Source: Datura wrightii
Taxonomy: Eukaryota; Streptophyta; Magnoliopsida; Solanales; Solanaceae
Length of the DNA stretch: 64,000 nucleotides
Reading direction: 5' to 3'
Assembly (NCBI GenBank): GCA_035772735.1
Contig: JASDFA010000019.1
Span: 70,718,001-70,782,000 of the forward strand
Shown in pieces: positions 31,880-42,571 of the stretch (its first letter is position 1; every line of letters starts with the position of its first letter). The position numbers were made by a program, and so were the translations under genes. The notes below the pieces were generated by a model. That model ran no database searches. It was not told where the DNA came from and saw nothing but the letters and a program-made list of their open reading frames with translations.

Positions 31880-33024
31880 TGGCGCCTTGCCCTTATCCTG
31901 GTGTACTACTATGGCATAGGAGCTGTTTTGACGTTATCCGCCACCTGGGCTAGATGATGCACCCTACTGAAATGGACAGGCTATCGGAGCTACTGAAGAG
32001 GTGGCTGAGGATCTACTCTAGCCTCACTTAGCCGTTGTGAAATCTCGGTGCTTATGTCCCAACTTGCCGTTCCAAAAACAAAAATCCAAGTCGGCCATGC
32101 ATTCTCCCAGATGGTGTTTTCCATAGTTGGCAGACAACGGTTACGTACTTTCCCCTACTCTGGGTTTTTACGGAGCACTGACTGTCGAAAGTGCTGGGGC
32201 TGATGATTTCTGCTGGGAATGTGAGCAGTGTCTACCACTCGTCCTCTGCGGGGAAAACTCTAAATCTCCTATCTTGGCCCTCTTGGCCTCTCTCAATTTG
32301 GCCTTCACCTGTTCCTCTTCCATTTTTTAGGCGAATATCACCAACCGTGGAAAATCTATATCCTTGTGCAACATGGTAGTCCTGCACTCTATAACCAAGG
32401 AGTCTGACACTCCATTCAGAACCTGCTCACCCGGGCCCTCTAGCCGACTACCATCTCCGCATATTTGGATAACCAGGTGAACTCCAATGCGTACTCCTAG
32501 ATAGTCATGTCATTCTGTCTCAAGTTGCTGAATTCTACCGCCTTTGCCTCTCTCAACTCCCTGGGAAAAACATGTCCAGGAACGCAGTCATAAATTCATC
32601 CCAACCTACGGGCTCTGCTCCAATTCCTCGACTATCCCTCCACTAACAAAACCATATATAAGCGACTCCTTTCAGCTGGTAGGAGGCTAAGTCTGCGATC
32701 TTAGTTCCCATCACTCCCATGATTTGAGTGATCTTTTGGAACTCTTCCAAAAACTCATACGGGTCCTCGTCTACCTTTGACCCCAAGAATTCGGGTGGGG
32801 TCATCCTGAGAAAATCTCTTTCCCTTTCCACTGCTACTTCCCATTTTGAGGAACACGAGCCATCAGTTGTTGATTAATCTAGGTGTTCATGGACTGCGCC
32901 AACATATTAAGGGTTGCCTGAAACTCGGCATGAGTAACATGTCGTCCATCGGGTTCGCCGAGGCTGGTGGTGCTTAATAGCGTCCATTACCATTTCTTGT
33001 TCCATTCTCTCTTCTGAGAGGCAT
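31880..33024 (-). pseudogene. M gag, degenerate
   Basis: The minus-strand ATG at 33022-33024 opens MPLRRENGTRNGNG, three bases after a CTCACAG acceptor-like site. The capsid segment RDFLRMTPPEFLGSKVDEDPYEFLEEFQKITQIMGV is open at 32643-32831; further capsid and nucleocapsid pieces follow to about 31900 with many stops. It joins the start of the protease region (VATGM-like) and then loses similarity. This could have been the only gene of a gag-only parasite element. Confidence 0.7.
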
Positions 33025-33225
33025 TATCTGTGAGAGGATAAAGCATGAGTCAGTGGAGGAATTGTTAGAGTTTCATACTCTATGCATGATAAGGATCATG
33101 AAGAAAAGGGAACATTCCTAAAACATCTCGTAGCCTCTTTGTCATAAGTGTGGCGTGCTTCACACCCATGCAGAAGACACTACTTAATGTGGCTTTCAGA
33201 CACCCTAGGACACTCTAAACCTTTT

Positions 33226-33236
33226 CTCTGATACCA
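33226..33236 (-). promoter_or_regulatory. M primer-binding site (initiator Met tRNA)
   Basis: Minus strand TGGTATCAGAG, 4 bases from the LTR end TAGTGACA at 33241. The leader between it and the gag ATG (33025-33225) is the conserved chromoviral leader. Confidence 0.8.
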
Positions 33237-33240
33237 AGTT

Positions 33241-33358
33241 TGTCACTACCAATTTTACACCCTAGCCATAACACGGGACAAGGAACCCCAAAAGGCTCCG
33301 AGTCGACCCATGACATTATCATAGCATAACCATTAACAATATAAATAGCTAATAGAAA
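33241..33358 (-). repeat. M second LTR, 3' end piece
   Basis: The last 118 bp of the LTR (minus), ending at TGTCAC on the plus strand. Continues at 42572 after the G insertion; AGAAA is the duplicated target. Confidence 0.8.
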
Positions 33359-33867
33359 TGATCTTGGGCAAATTTATATGCCCAAGTGATACTCAAAAGT
33401 ACCATTTTAGCCTTGTTTATCTACCAATGTGTATACATTTTCATGTAATTGGTAATAAAATGTGAATTTATACTAACCAACATGATTAGCATTGTTTTGC
33501 AGGTAAAATGTAATTTCGGGAAGCTAAAATGCATGTTGGAGGATATCGGGGTTGGACTTGGATGCGAGCAAGGGATAAAGCATTGGACAGCATGAAGTAA
33601 AGGGGCTCCGCGATGGAGCCGTGACACGCTGCCATCGTGAAGGCCTACTGCCTGGATAGGGAAAATTCGCGCAAATTCCAGAGAGGGTCCGCGTCCAGTC
33701 CGTGGCACGGTGGCATGGCTCCGAATTGCACGTCGTGCCACGTTGGGCCTTAATTCCTGGACCCCCAGTTCCAATGAGGGTCCGCGTCCGTAGCGTGTCA
33801 CGGAGGCAGTGCTCCGCGATGAACTCTGTGACACGTTGCTTGTTATTCTGGGAAAAATTCCCAGCAG

Positions 33868-33875
33868 TATAAATA
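33868..33875 (+). promoter_or_regulatory. TATA box of G
   Basis: TATAAATA after GGGAAAAATTCCC and CTGTGACACGTTG, the same order as in H (54253) and K (56080). Confidence 0.65.
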
Positions 33876-34289
33876 GAACACTTAGGTTCATTTTTCAATA
33901 TTCTGACTTGGTGGAGCAAGGACGTGGGTTACAGGCAGTTGAGGGACGAAAATATCAGGGTTTTTTCTCTCTTTCTTTCTTCTTTAATTCAATTGCTTGT
34001 ATGATTAACACTCATTTTAAGATGTTTAATCCACAAATGAGTGGCTAATTCCTCTTCTTGCTGAGGTTATGAACAATTGTGATGAAATGTGATCCTTGAT
34101 TCTTTGGTTTTTCATCTTTTCTTCCATGTTGTTCTATTAATTCTTGTTCTTACTACATTAACGTGTGGCCTACGTTAATGTATATCTAAAAAGTCCGGTT
34201 TCACTCGAGAGAGCAAGAAATTGGAAAGTTGTGAATTAATAGGATATGTTCTTTACTTGATTTGGGAAAATTGGGAATTGATTTACTTT

Positions 34290-35886
34290 TGATAACGGGC
34301 AAAATAGCATGCCCGAGATACGCTTTATACCTTAATGTAGTCTTGATTATCTAAGTTATTTTACATACTTTCATGTGATTTTATATAAATGTGAATATAT
34401 GTGCTAACCAACATGATTAGTCCTTGTTTTGTAGGTTAATAATGGATTTGAGGAACTAATTCACAAGTTGATGAATAGAAAGGAATGGAGTGGAAGCAAG
34501 TGGCGAAAGTCGGCAAGGAGCATGCCTTGGCAAGGCTGGCCGCGCCAGGCAGCGTGCCACGCTGTGCGTATGCCGTGCCCAGCGCCGTGCCACGCCCTTG
34601 CCAAGTGCATGAGAGAAGGAAGCAAACGGCAGCAGCAGGCAGTAAAGTAGCGCGCCAGCGCCATGCCACGCTAGGCCAGCTGCGCGACAGAAGCTTGCCA
34701 ACGCGCTGCATGAGCAGCGTGCCACGTTGGCCAGCGCGGTGACCCTCGGCAGCTTGGTTTCCGGAGGCACTTTCCAGAGAGCTTTTGCGTTGCCTCCGTG
34801 TCACGGAGGCAGTGCTCCATGATACACTCCGTGACACGGAGCCATTCCATTACAGGCTAAATTATGCACGTTTTCCATTTACTATAAATAGGACCCTTAG
34901 CTCCTAAAATCATTTGGTCACGATTTTATTCTGAAAAACCACCTAGGCGTGAAGGGAGAAGTGGGAGAACTCATCTAGGGTTTATCAAATTCCCTTCTCA
35001 TCTACCAAATTCATGTAAGTATGTTAGTTTAGTATTAGTTAATTGTAGTTTTACGAACATGAATGGCAAGAACCCTTCCTCTAGGGTTGAAGCCATGAAT
35101 TATGATTGTGCTTTTATGAAATTGTTTTGGAATTAAGTTATTGATTGTTGTTTTCGTCTTGCATTCTGGATTGTTGGTTGTTTTTATGATTGATCACCAT
35201 GAAAGCATATTTGTTAGCTTGAGTAATAGCTTGAGAAAGCATTACCTAGGTCAGGACATGAGAATGTAAGGAGCATGTTTGTCTCTAGGGAGAGATATTG
35301 TGTTAGGATAGAAATATACCTCACACCTTGCTTGGTTGACACACGGGGGTTATGAAAGACCAACTTGGGATGTCACATCACCACTCGAAGAAGTAGTTGT
35401 GAGGCTAAGTTGAATTAAATGGTTAGACGCACGAAAGTCCCTAATCGTTTCCCCGTAAACCACAACATAATTGATTGCCCGCGACTAGAAAATTAAACTC
35501 CTCGCTCACAATGATGCAGTGAGGCTAGATTTCCGTGTTTAGAGGCTCGAAAGACCATAAACATGCAATTCTAATTATGTGAAATAACAATTGATAGTTC
35601 CATGCTTAACCCATTGCAAATCGTAGGATCGCATGATTAATTGGTTTTAACTCTATGTTGCTCCTAGAGTAATTTCAGAATATTTCGTTGACCCAAACTT
35701 AGACTTAATTAATCTCAATCGAAAATGTCTATAACCAACACTTGAGGTATTTAACATCACACTAGAAATGGATAGTTAGAGGAATGGGTCCAGTCCCTGT
35801 GGGTTCAACAATCCGGTTCTTAAGAAAGAGCCACTATATTACTTGCACGACCCGTACACTTGCGGACGCGCGAAACGGGCACGTCA
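34290..35886 (+). repeat. F 5' LTR
   Basis: TGATAACGGGC to GGGCACGTCA, 1597 bp. It contains a GC-rich block with repeated CGTGCCACG-type palindromes (34545-34840), the TATA box and the R/U5 part ending in 'ccgtacacttgcggacgcgcg'. Antisense and sense ORFs of up to 133 codons lie in the GC block of both LTRs and have no family features. Confidence 0.93.
34883..34890 (+). promoter_or_regulatory. TATA box of F 5' LTR
   Basis: TATAAATA, about 50 bp after the last CCGTGACACGG palindrome. Repeated in the 3' LTR at 41069-41076. Confidence 0.7.
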
Positions 35887-35892
35887 AGTTTT

Positions 35893-35910
35893 TGGCGCCG
35901 TTGCTGGGGA
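35893..35910 (+). promoter_or_regulatory. F primer-binding site (Asp tRNA)
   Basis: TGGCGCCGTTGCTGGGGA, one base off the Athila-type Asp-tRNA complement, 6 bases after the LTR. Confidence 0.85.
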
Positions 35911-36000
35911 CTCGGCGAAGTTTTGATAATTTATCTATGTTTGTGTGATTTTTAATTTCTCTTAAGTTTTGAGAAACTTGGTCTTAGTCTGATTATTGCA

Positions 36001-37156
36001 GGTGACAGGTTGTCCTGCCGAGCTGGCTAGAACTAGAGAGCTTGTGGAACCGTTGCTTGAACCTGAACGTCAAATCCATTTGCAAAGGAGAATAGCTCTA
36101 GAGCATAAGCTGAAGAGTCTTCAAGAAAAGTTAAAACAACAACCACCCGCGGGACAAGCACAATTGTCATCCGAAGTAATGGAAGCAAGACCAGTTCGCG
36201 AAGTGGCTATCCCACTAGCGACAAATGTGACCTCAAGCATTCTTAAACCGAATCCTGGAGGGCACTTTGAGCTTAAACGGAACATGGTGCAGCTGTTACA
36301 TTCTAGTGGTCAATTCACTGGGATGGCACATGAGGACCCACAACAGCACCTACAGAGCTTTTAAGAGATTAGTGACACGTTTGTCCCCACCGGCGTGTCC
36401 ACATATTATGTCCGAATGACCCTCTTCCCATTTTCACTATTGGGAGAGGCAAAAAAGTAGCTGAAGGCTGAGCCACCGAACTCCATAACTTCATGGAATG
36501 ACTTGGCTAGGAAGTTCCTTATCAGATTCTTTCCTTCAGGCAAGACTGCGAAGTTGAGAAGTGAAATACTCAGTTTCAAGCAGAGGCCTGATGAGAACTT
36601 GTATATGGCTTGGGAAAGATTCAAGTCATTGTTGAGAGACTGCCCCCATCACCAGTAATCAAATGAAGTGCTGGCTCATACCTTTGTAGAAAGTCTAGAC
36701 CCACACACAAAAATATTACTAGACTCTGCATCGGGTGGGCAAGCCTTGGATAAGACGTATGATGAGTTGTACACTTTGTTGAACAGAATTGCACAAGGAA
36801 ATCCAGAGTGGCACAGCGAGTCATCGAGGGGGGCAGGAAACAGATCGGGGTTGATAGAAGTAGATGGTTTGAATGCCTTGGCAACACATTTAGCTTCGTT
36901 ACAGCATCAAATGATGACTCAGTTCAATAAACTGAGTATGAACCAACGCCAGGGCCAGGCTAATGCAGTTCAGCAAGCTCCGAGTTGGTGTGAAATTTGT
37001 GGTAATAATGGGCACCATGCAGAATCTTGTGGAGCCAATCCGGAGTCAGTCAATTTTGTTAGTAATGTGCATCGCAACAATCAGAATTTTGAAACCAGTT
37101 ACAACAGAAATTGGCAGGGCCACCCGAATTTTTCTTGGGGTGGAAACCAAAAGTAG
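36001..37156 (+). pseudogene. F gag with four in-frame stops
   Basis: One frame runs through matrix-like (ERQIHLQRRIALEHKLKSLQ), capsid (MVQLLHSSGQFTG, HEDPQQHLQSF, LLGEAKK, LARKFLIRFFPSGKTAKLR, LRDCPHH, HTFVESLDPHTKILLDSASGGQ) and a CX2CX4HX4C knuckle (CEICGNNGHHAESC, near 36997). Stops at 36362 (TAA), 36458 (TAG for Trp), 36656 (TAA) and 37154 (TAG) are the only breaks; no frameshift is seen. K has sense codons at the first three sites. The start is unclear: no ATG opens the frame, and TTGCAG at 35996-36000 precedes it, as in K. Structural protein of the particle. Confidence 0.85.
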
Positions 37157-38479
37157 AATTTTATGCAACCTCAACAACAGCAGTATCAGCAGAATAGGCA
37201 GAATGATGGGCAATTGAGTAGCAGCATTGAGGAAACACTGCAGAAAATCATGGAGACCCAGACTCAGTTAGTGGAAAATCAGGCGAGGATGGCAACAAAC
37301 TTAATGAATCAGCAAGTAGCCACCCGAAATCTTGAAAAACAAGTGGGTCAGATAGCAGCTGCTCAAAATATGAGATCGCAGGGGGGATTAACAAGCGACA
37401 CAGATCCTAACCCCCGGCAGATCAATGCCATCAGTCTGAGAAGCGGTAAGCAATTAGCTGATGCAGTGCCAAAAGAGCTGAGAAATGAGGTGCAGCCGGA
37501 GTTGGTTAGACCAGGACCATCCATCAACATGGGGCATAATCAGAGTGTTGGCCAACAAAATGCGGAACTTTCATTGCAGCCAGCACAAAGACCACCACCA
37601 CCATTCCCTCAGAAATTCAGAAAGAGCAAGGAGGAGGAATGCTTCAAAAAGTTCTTTGAGAGCTTCAAAGAACTTCACATAAATTTGCCTCTTCTTGATG
37701 TTTTGCAAGGAATGCCCAAGTATGCTAAATACTTGAAGGACGTGATGGCGAACAAAGTGAGATTGGTGGATCTCCAGACTGTAGCACTGACTGAGGAGTG
37801 CAGTCACAGGGTATTGAGCAAGATGCCAAAGAAACTCAAAGACCCAGGGAGTTTTACCCTCCCCATACAAATTGGTAAAGCTGAGGTGCTACGAGCTTTG
37901 TGTGACTTAGGGGCAGCAGTCAATCTAATGCCCCTATCCTTATTCAACACCTTGGGGTTGGGAAAACCGAGGCCGACAAGGTTGATGCTGCAGCTGGCTG
38001 ACAAGTCGCGAGTGACACCTGATGGAATAATAGAGGACCTTCTCATCAAAGTAGGTAAGTTCATTATACCTGCTGATTTTATTGTCTTAGATTTTCAGGT
38101 TGATGACCAGGTACCCCTGATCTTGGGACGGCCATTCTTGGCCACTGGAGGAGCGGTGATTGATTTGAAAGTAGGGACCCTGAAAATGAGGGTCGAGGAT
38201 GAAGAAGAAATCTTCCGCGTTTACCAAGAAATGAACCTATCTACACACTACAGAAACCTTTGTCGGGTTAGTGTGTTGGCAGAGGATAAGTGTGGGGTGG
38301 AGGATTCCACAGGTGCAGAGCCAAAGGCAATTACAAGTGTTCAGCTCGAGTTTGATAGAGGACTTCAAATAGAGAAGAAGTTGGAGAAAGAGAGGAACAG
38401 AGTGGAGGCTGTTTCCTATAAACAGCAAAAGAAAAGGAGATGGTTCTCGAAAGAGAACCCAGGTATGAGGATGTCCTGA
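37157..38479 (+). CDS. F gag C-terminus and aspartic protease, open
   Basis: 438 codons open from the ATG at 37163, in the same frame as the gag upstream; the ATG is probably internal. Parts: Gln-rich linker, coiled-coil-like stretch (EETLQKIMETQTQLVENQARMA), Pro-rich PPPPFPQKFRK, the Athila segment FFESFKELHINLPLLDVLQGMPKYAKYLKD and TEECSHRVLSKMPKKLKDPGSF. Then the retropepsin: CDLGAAVNLMPLSLF (Athila proteases have DLGAS; catalytic Asp kept), VDDQVPLILGRPFLATGGAVID. It ends in a Lys/Arg-rich tail unrelated to RT. Truncated relative to K, where PR runs into RT. Confidence 0.82.
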   Translation, partial: NFMQPQQQQYQQNRQNDGQLSSSIEETLQKIMETQTQLVENQARMATNLMNQQVATRNLEKQVGQIAAAQNMRSQGGLTSDTDPNPRQINAISLRSGKQLADAVPKELRNEVQPELVRPGPSINMGHNQSVGQQNAELSLQPAQRPPPPFPQKFRKSKEEECFKKFFESFKELHINLPLLDVLQGMPKYAKYLKDVMANKVRLVDLQTVALTEECSHRVLSKMPKKLKDPGSFTLPIQIGKAEVLRALCDLGAAVNLMPLSLFNTLGLGKPRPTRLMLQLADKSRVTPDGIIEDLLIKVGKFIIPADFIVLDFQVDDQVPLILGRPFLATGGAVIDLKVGTLKMRVEDEEEIFRVYQEMNLSTHYRNLCRVSVLAEDKCGVEDSTGAEPKAITSVQLEFDRGLQIEKKLEKERNRVEAVSYKQQKKRRWFSKENPGMRMS

Positions 38480-38491
38480 AAAGGATAGTCC

Positions 38492-38508
38492 ACGTCGTGC
38501 CACGACGT
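38492..38508 (+). other. Palindrome ACGTCGTG-C-CACGACGT in F
   Basis: A perfect 8-bp inverted repeat 12 bp after the stop codon of the gag-protease frame and 15 bp before the next hairpin. L has a decayed version at about 2915-2931 in the same place. Confidence 0.65.
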
Positions 38509-38522
38509 AAAATAAGGCGCTA

Positions 38523-38540
38523 CTTGGGAGGCAACCCAAG
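38523..38540 (+). other. Conserved hairpin CTTGGGAGGCAACCCAAG in F
   Basis: 6-bp perfect stem, loop AGGCAA. Preceded by 'aaggcgcta' as in L (2946-2963). Located just after the coding region. Confidence 0.7.
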
Positions 38541-38968
38541 GGTACCACAGGTACCATTTTAATTTCTTGCATTTGTGTTGATTTTATTTATTTTTCATCT
38601 TGTGTTTTTGGTGGAAAGTTAAGCACGGATAGAGGGGAAGTCTGAGTACCTGTGGAGGAGGAAGCTAAAGAGCATGGACGATATAAAGTGTGGGGTTGAA
38701 CACCCACTTGTGCAAAGTCGAAGAAATGCATGCTCTTAGCTAAGCCTAAAGGCCTCAGGGAGTATTTCTCACCCTTTTTAAATTTTAATTTGATGCTATG
38801 AGGACATAGCATTTTTTAAGTGTGGGGTGAGGGAAATTTCAAGGGAAATGGAAATTTCAAAAATTTTTGTGCGTAACAAGTTTGTGGTGAATGTAATGCT
38901 AATTCTTGAACAAATTTGAAAAATTTGAAAATTTTGAAAATTTTTGTGAAGTAAGCATGACCTCATCA

Positions 38969-39004
38969 CCCGTTGGTTTTTCTTTTCGGTTCTTTTCCGA
39001 CGGG
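38969..39004 (+). other. Stem-loop 1 of F 3' region
   Basis: CCCGTTGG (38969-38976) pairs with CCGACGGG (38997-39004): seven Watson-Crick pairs and one G-U. The loop contains TTTTCGGTTCTTTT. The same loop core in K (63068-63086) is closed by an unrelated 8-bp stem. Confidence 0.6.
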
Positions 39005-39087
39005 GGGCCTTTGAACAGAAGAATAAATTTTTTTTTCTTTTTCTTTCCTTTGTCTGTATATAGTGTTTTAGTCATAGTTAGGGACTG

Positions 39088-39125
39088 TTTCCAACGATGG
39101 ATGGATGACGACCGTGTTGAGGAAA
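39088..39125 (+). other. Stem-loop 2 of F 3' region
   Basis: TTTCC (39088-39092) pairs with GGAAA (39121-39125) and AAC (39093-39095) with GTT (39116-39118). They enclose GATGGATGGATGACGACCGT (39096-39115), identical in K. Confidence 0.6.
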
Positions 39126-40462
39126 AATTAGTCGGTAGGTGATCGGTTTTTGAAACCATAACTATGTGGTGCTTGATGTTCTTGTTATGTGCTATACGTG
39201 ATTGTAAGATGCAAGTATGCTCGGTGTGAAGCATGCAGGTGTATAACTTTGTGTGAGACACTTAGGCTCTTGAATTTGACTCAATATGATTGAAGCTTAA
39301 TTCTGAATTCTTGTGATTAGCTGAGTAAGAGTCTGATGAATGTGTCTTGAATTGAGCATGTGCCATGAGTGTAAGGTTTTTGAGTATTCTGTGCTGTTGT
39401 GGATTTTCTAGAACTTGCCTGGTGTGTTTATAAAACGAAATGAAGGATGTGAATTGTAGGAGATGATTTAGGCATTTCTTTGAATGAACCGATTGTTATC
39501 CCTCGTTTTACCTACCTTGAAAAATTAATCCTAGTTAGCCCCATTGAGCCTTGAGCCTATTCTTTGACAGCTGCAACATAAGCTTAATCCTTTTTCTTTC
39601 ATTAGCCTTGAACTTGATCCAAAACTCCTAAGCGCTTGAGTGAAAAAAAAAAACCGAAGGAGTAAAGGAGTGAGAAGAATGAAAAGAAAGGAAAAGTAGC
39701 AAGTTGTAGAAGGGAGAAAAGGACAAAGGTGCACTTGTGTGAAAATGGTTGATTATTAGTAAGGAGCAATAAAACAAATTAATGAAAAATTATTTATAGA
39801 ACTCCTTACTAATAAGTTAAAGTGCCTAAAGAAATGGGGGAACGTAAGAGGAACAAGAAAGATGAAAGGAGAAAAAGGTAAAGTAAGGGAAGGAAAGTTC
39901 GTAAGGAGGGCGTAATGTATTAAAAGCGCTTAGGAAAGATAGACACTATTACTTGCCATAATAGTACCTACCTGTCCCTTAGCCTACATTACAACCCATA
40001 AGTCCTACTTGATCTTACATTCACACATCCTTAAATTAGTGGAATAAAACACTAAGGGCAAGCTTATGGGTCATTACATGATGCATGTGAATTCTTTGTG
40101 AGAGTGAGTGAAATTCTATTTATTCACCTACACATGTTATGATGTACAAATGATTTTTGCGTGTGATTGGGTAACTCTATTTCTGTGAGGGGCACATGTT
40201 GAATGAAGGATATAATTCATGTGAGATTTCTTAATTAGTTGATTTGCACGAGTTTGCTAAGATTGAGAGTCGATTCTTGAGGTTAAGAAGTCTTAGCATC
40301 GTTGTATTTCATCTCGGTGATTAAATTGTGTATGCTCTATCTTTAGCTTGCTATCTTACGTAATCATTATAGCCGTAGCTTGAATTATCTTGCCAAATTA
40401 GTGATGTGGGAGTCTCCACATGTATGATATGTAAAGGGTTGTTCGAGGACGAACAAGGCTTT

Positions 40463-40475
40463 AAGTGTGGGGTTG
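40463..40475 (+). promoter_or_regulatory. F polypurine tract
   Basis: AAGTGTGGGGTTG directly before the 3' LTR start TGATCACAGG. The AAGTGTGGGGT form is repeated further upstream in the element, a known habit of Athila relatives. Confidence 0.6.
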
Positions 40476-42072
40476 TGATCACAGGCAAAATAGCATGCCC
40501 GAGATACGCTTTATACCTTAATGTAGTCTTGATTATCTAAGTTATTTTACATACTTTCATGTGATTTTATATAAATGTGAATATATGTGCTAACCAACAT
40601 GATTAGTCCTTGTTTTGTAGGTTAATAATGCATTTGAGGAACTAATTCACAAGTTGATGAATAGCAAGGAATGGAGTGGAAGCAAGAGGCGAAAGTCGGC
40701 AAGGAGCATGCCTTGGCAAGGCTGGCCGCGCCAGGCAGCGTGCCACGCTGTGCGTATGCCGCGCCCAGCGCCGTGCCACGCCCTTGCCAAGTGCATGAGA
40801 GAAGGAAGCAAACGGCAGCAGCAGGCAATAAACTAGCGCGCCAACGCCGTTCCACGCTAGGCCAGCTGCGCGACAGAAGCTTGCCAACGCGCTGCATGAG
40901 CAGCGTGCCACGTTGGCCAGCGCGGTGACCCTCGGCAGCTTGGTTTCCGGAGGCACTTTCCAGAGAGCTTTCGCGTTGCCTCCGTGTCACGGAGGCAGTG
41001 CTCCGCGATACACTCCGTGACACGGAGCCATTCCATTACAGGCTAAATTATGCACGTTTTCCATTTACTATAAATAGGACCCTTAGCTCCTAAAATCATT
41101 TGGTCACGATTTTATTCTGAAAAACCACCTAGGAGTGAAGGGAGAAGTGGGAGAGCTCATCTAGGGTTTATCAAATTCCCTTCTCATCTACCAAATTCAT
41201 GTAAGTATGTTAGTTTAGTATTAGTCAATTGTAGTTTTACGAACATGAATGGCAAGAACCCTTCCTCTAGGGTTGAAGCCATGAATTATGATTGTGCTTT
41301 TATGAAATTGTTTTGGAATTAAGTTATTGATTGTTGTTTTCGTCTTACATTCTGGATTGTTGGTTGTTTTTATGATTGATCACCATGATAGCATATTTGT
41401 TAGCTTGAGTAATAGCTTGAGAAAGCATTACCTAGGTCAGGACATGAGAATGTAAGGAGCATGTTTGTCTCTAGGGAGAGATATTGTGTTAGGATAGAAA
41501 TATACCTCACACCTTGCTTGGTTGACACACGGGGGTTATGAAAGACCAACTTGGGATGTCACATCACCACTCGAAGAAGTAGTTGTGAGGCTAAGTTGAG
41601 TTAAATGGTTAGACGCATGAAAGTCCCTAATCGTTTCCCCATAAACCACAACATAATTGATTGCCCGCGACTAGAAAATTAAACTCCTCGCTCACAATGA
41701 TGCAGTGAGTCTAGATTGCCGTGTTTAGAGGCTCTAAAGACCATAAAAATGCAATTCTAATTATGTGAAATAACAATTGATAGTTCCATGCTTAACCCAT
41801 TGCAAATCGTAGGATCGCATGATTAATTGGTTTTAACTCTATGTTGCTCCTAGAGTAATTTCAGAATATTTCATTGACCCAAACTTAGACTTAATTAATC
41901 TCAATCGAAAATGTCTATAACCAACACTTGAGGTATTTAACATCACACTAGAAATGGATAGTTAAAGGAATGGGTCCAGTCCCTGTGGGTTCGACAATCC
42001 GGTTCTTAAGAAAGAGCCACTATATTACTTGCACGACCCGTACACTTGCGGACGCGCGAAACGGGCACGTCA
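40476..42072 (+). repeat. F 3' LTR
   Basis: 1597 bp, same length as the 5' LTR, TGATCACAGGC to GGGCACGTCA, followed by the target duplication ACTTT and then the remaining part of G. Confidence 0.93.
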
Positions 42073-42571
42073 ACTTTCAGGATAGAAATATACCTGAAAG
42101 TTGTATTAGTCAATTTAGGAACCAGATTTGTATGGCTAGAACATGAATTGCATTTAATCACAGAAATGTAGGTGGATGGTTCATGATTCTTAAGTGAGGT
42201 TAAATACGAGAGTTTTAATCTCTTGGCAATAGTTCTTGGCAAGCAACTGGAGGAAAAGATTAACCAAATTATGATGATAATCAATTTCATTACATGTTCG
42301 TTTAACCTCAGCATGCTCTCATTCATAGTTCAGACTCAAATTAGATAATTGTTTTTAGCTTTAGTATAAAAATTATAAAACAAAATATCAAACTTTTGGT
42401 TACACTGTTGTCTGCATTTTTAGAAGTAAAATATAGTACACTTGGGCAGATTGCACTTAATCCAAGTCTCTGTGGGATCGATACTTGGCTTACTAAAGCC
42501 ACTTTACTACTTGTTCGACCACGTGCACTTGCGTGTCGTTTTATATACCGACAAATCAACCGAACAAGAAA

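Larger units (their letters stand above)
38541..40462 (+). other. F 3' non-coding region
   Basis: About 1.9 kb with no credible gene. It contains 'aagtgtggggt' blocks (38687, 38817), an AT-rich TTTGAAAA run at 38905-38945, two stem-loop candidates (38969-39004 and 39088-39125), and stretches shared with K (39400-39660 with 63450-63700) and L. Ends with the polypurine-like tract TTAAGTGTGGGGTTG before the 3' LTR. Confidence 0.7.
34290..42072 (+). mobile_element. F: young non-autonomous Athila-like element, gag and protease only
   Basis: Both LTRs are 1597 bp and differ at roughly 30 positions by eye. Target duplication ACTTT is perfect (34285-34289 and 42073-42077). Order: LTR, Asp-tRNA primer site, one long gag-protease frame with four stops, palindrome and hairpin, about 1.9 kb of non-coding DNA with two RNA-hairpin candidates, polypurine tract, LTR. 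There is no RT, RNase H or integrase. Related K has RT and RNase H at the matching place. It must have been copied by enzymes from another element. Confidence 0.93.
33359..42566 (+). repeat. G: solo Athila-type LTR, split by F
   Basis: Starts TGATCTTGGGCAAATTT, ends CAACCGAACA, with perfect target duplication AGAAA at 33354-33358 and 42567-42571. Without F it is about 1.42 kb, close to the K 5' LTR (1506 bp) and H (1434 bp), to which it aligns. It has GC palindromes at 33600-33840 and a TATA box at 33868. No primer site follows its end, so it is a solo LTR. The long minus ORF at 33421-33891 crosses the promoter and is not a gene. Confidence 0.9.

Noticed and set aside
33421..33891. 156-codon minus-strand ORF
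   Set aside because: It runs antisense across the promoter of solo LTR G, has no recognisable motif and is not kept as an ORF in H or K.
34436..34837. 133-codon minus-strand ORF, with a near copy at 40622-41023
   Set aside because: Both lie in the GC-rich promoter block of the two F LTRs. They are duplicated only because the LTRs are. No domain is visible, and overlapping ORFs in other frames are equally long.
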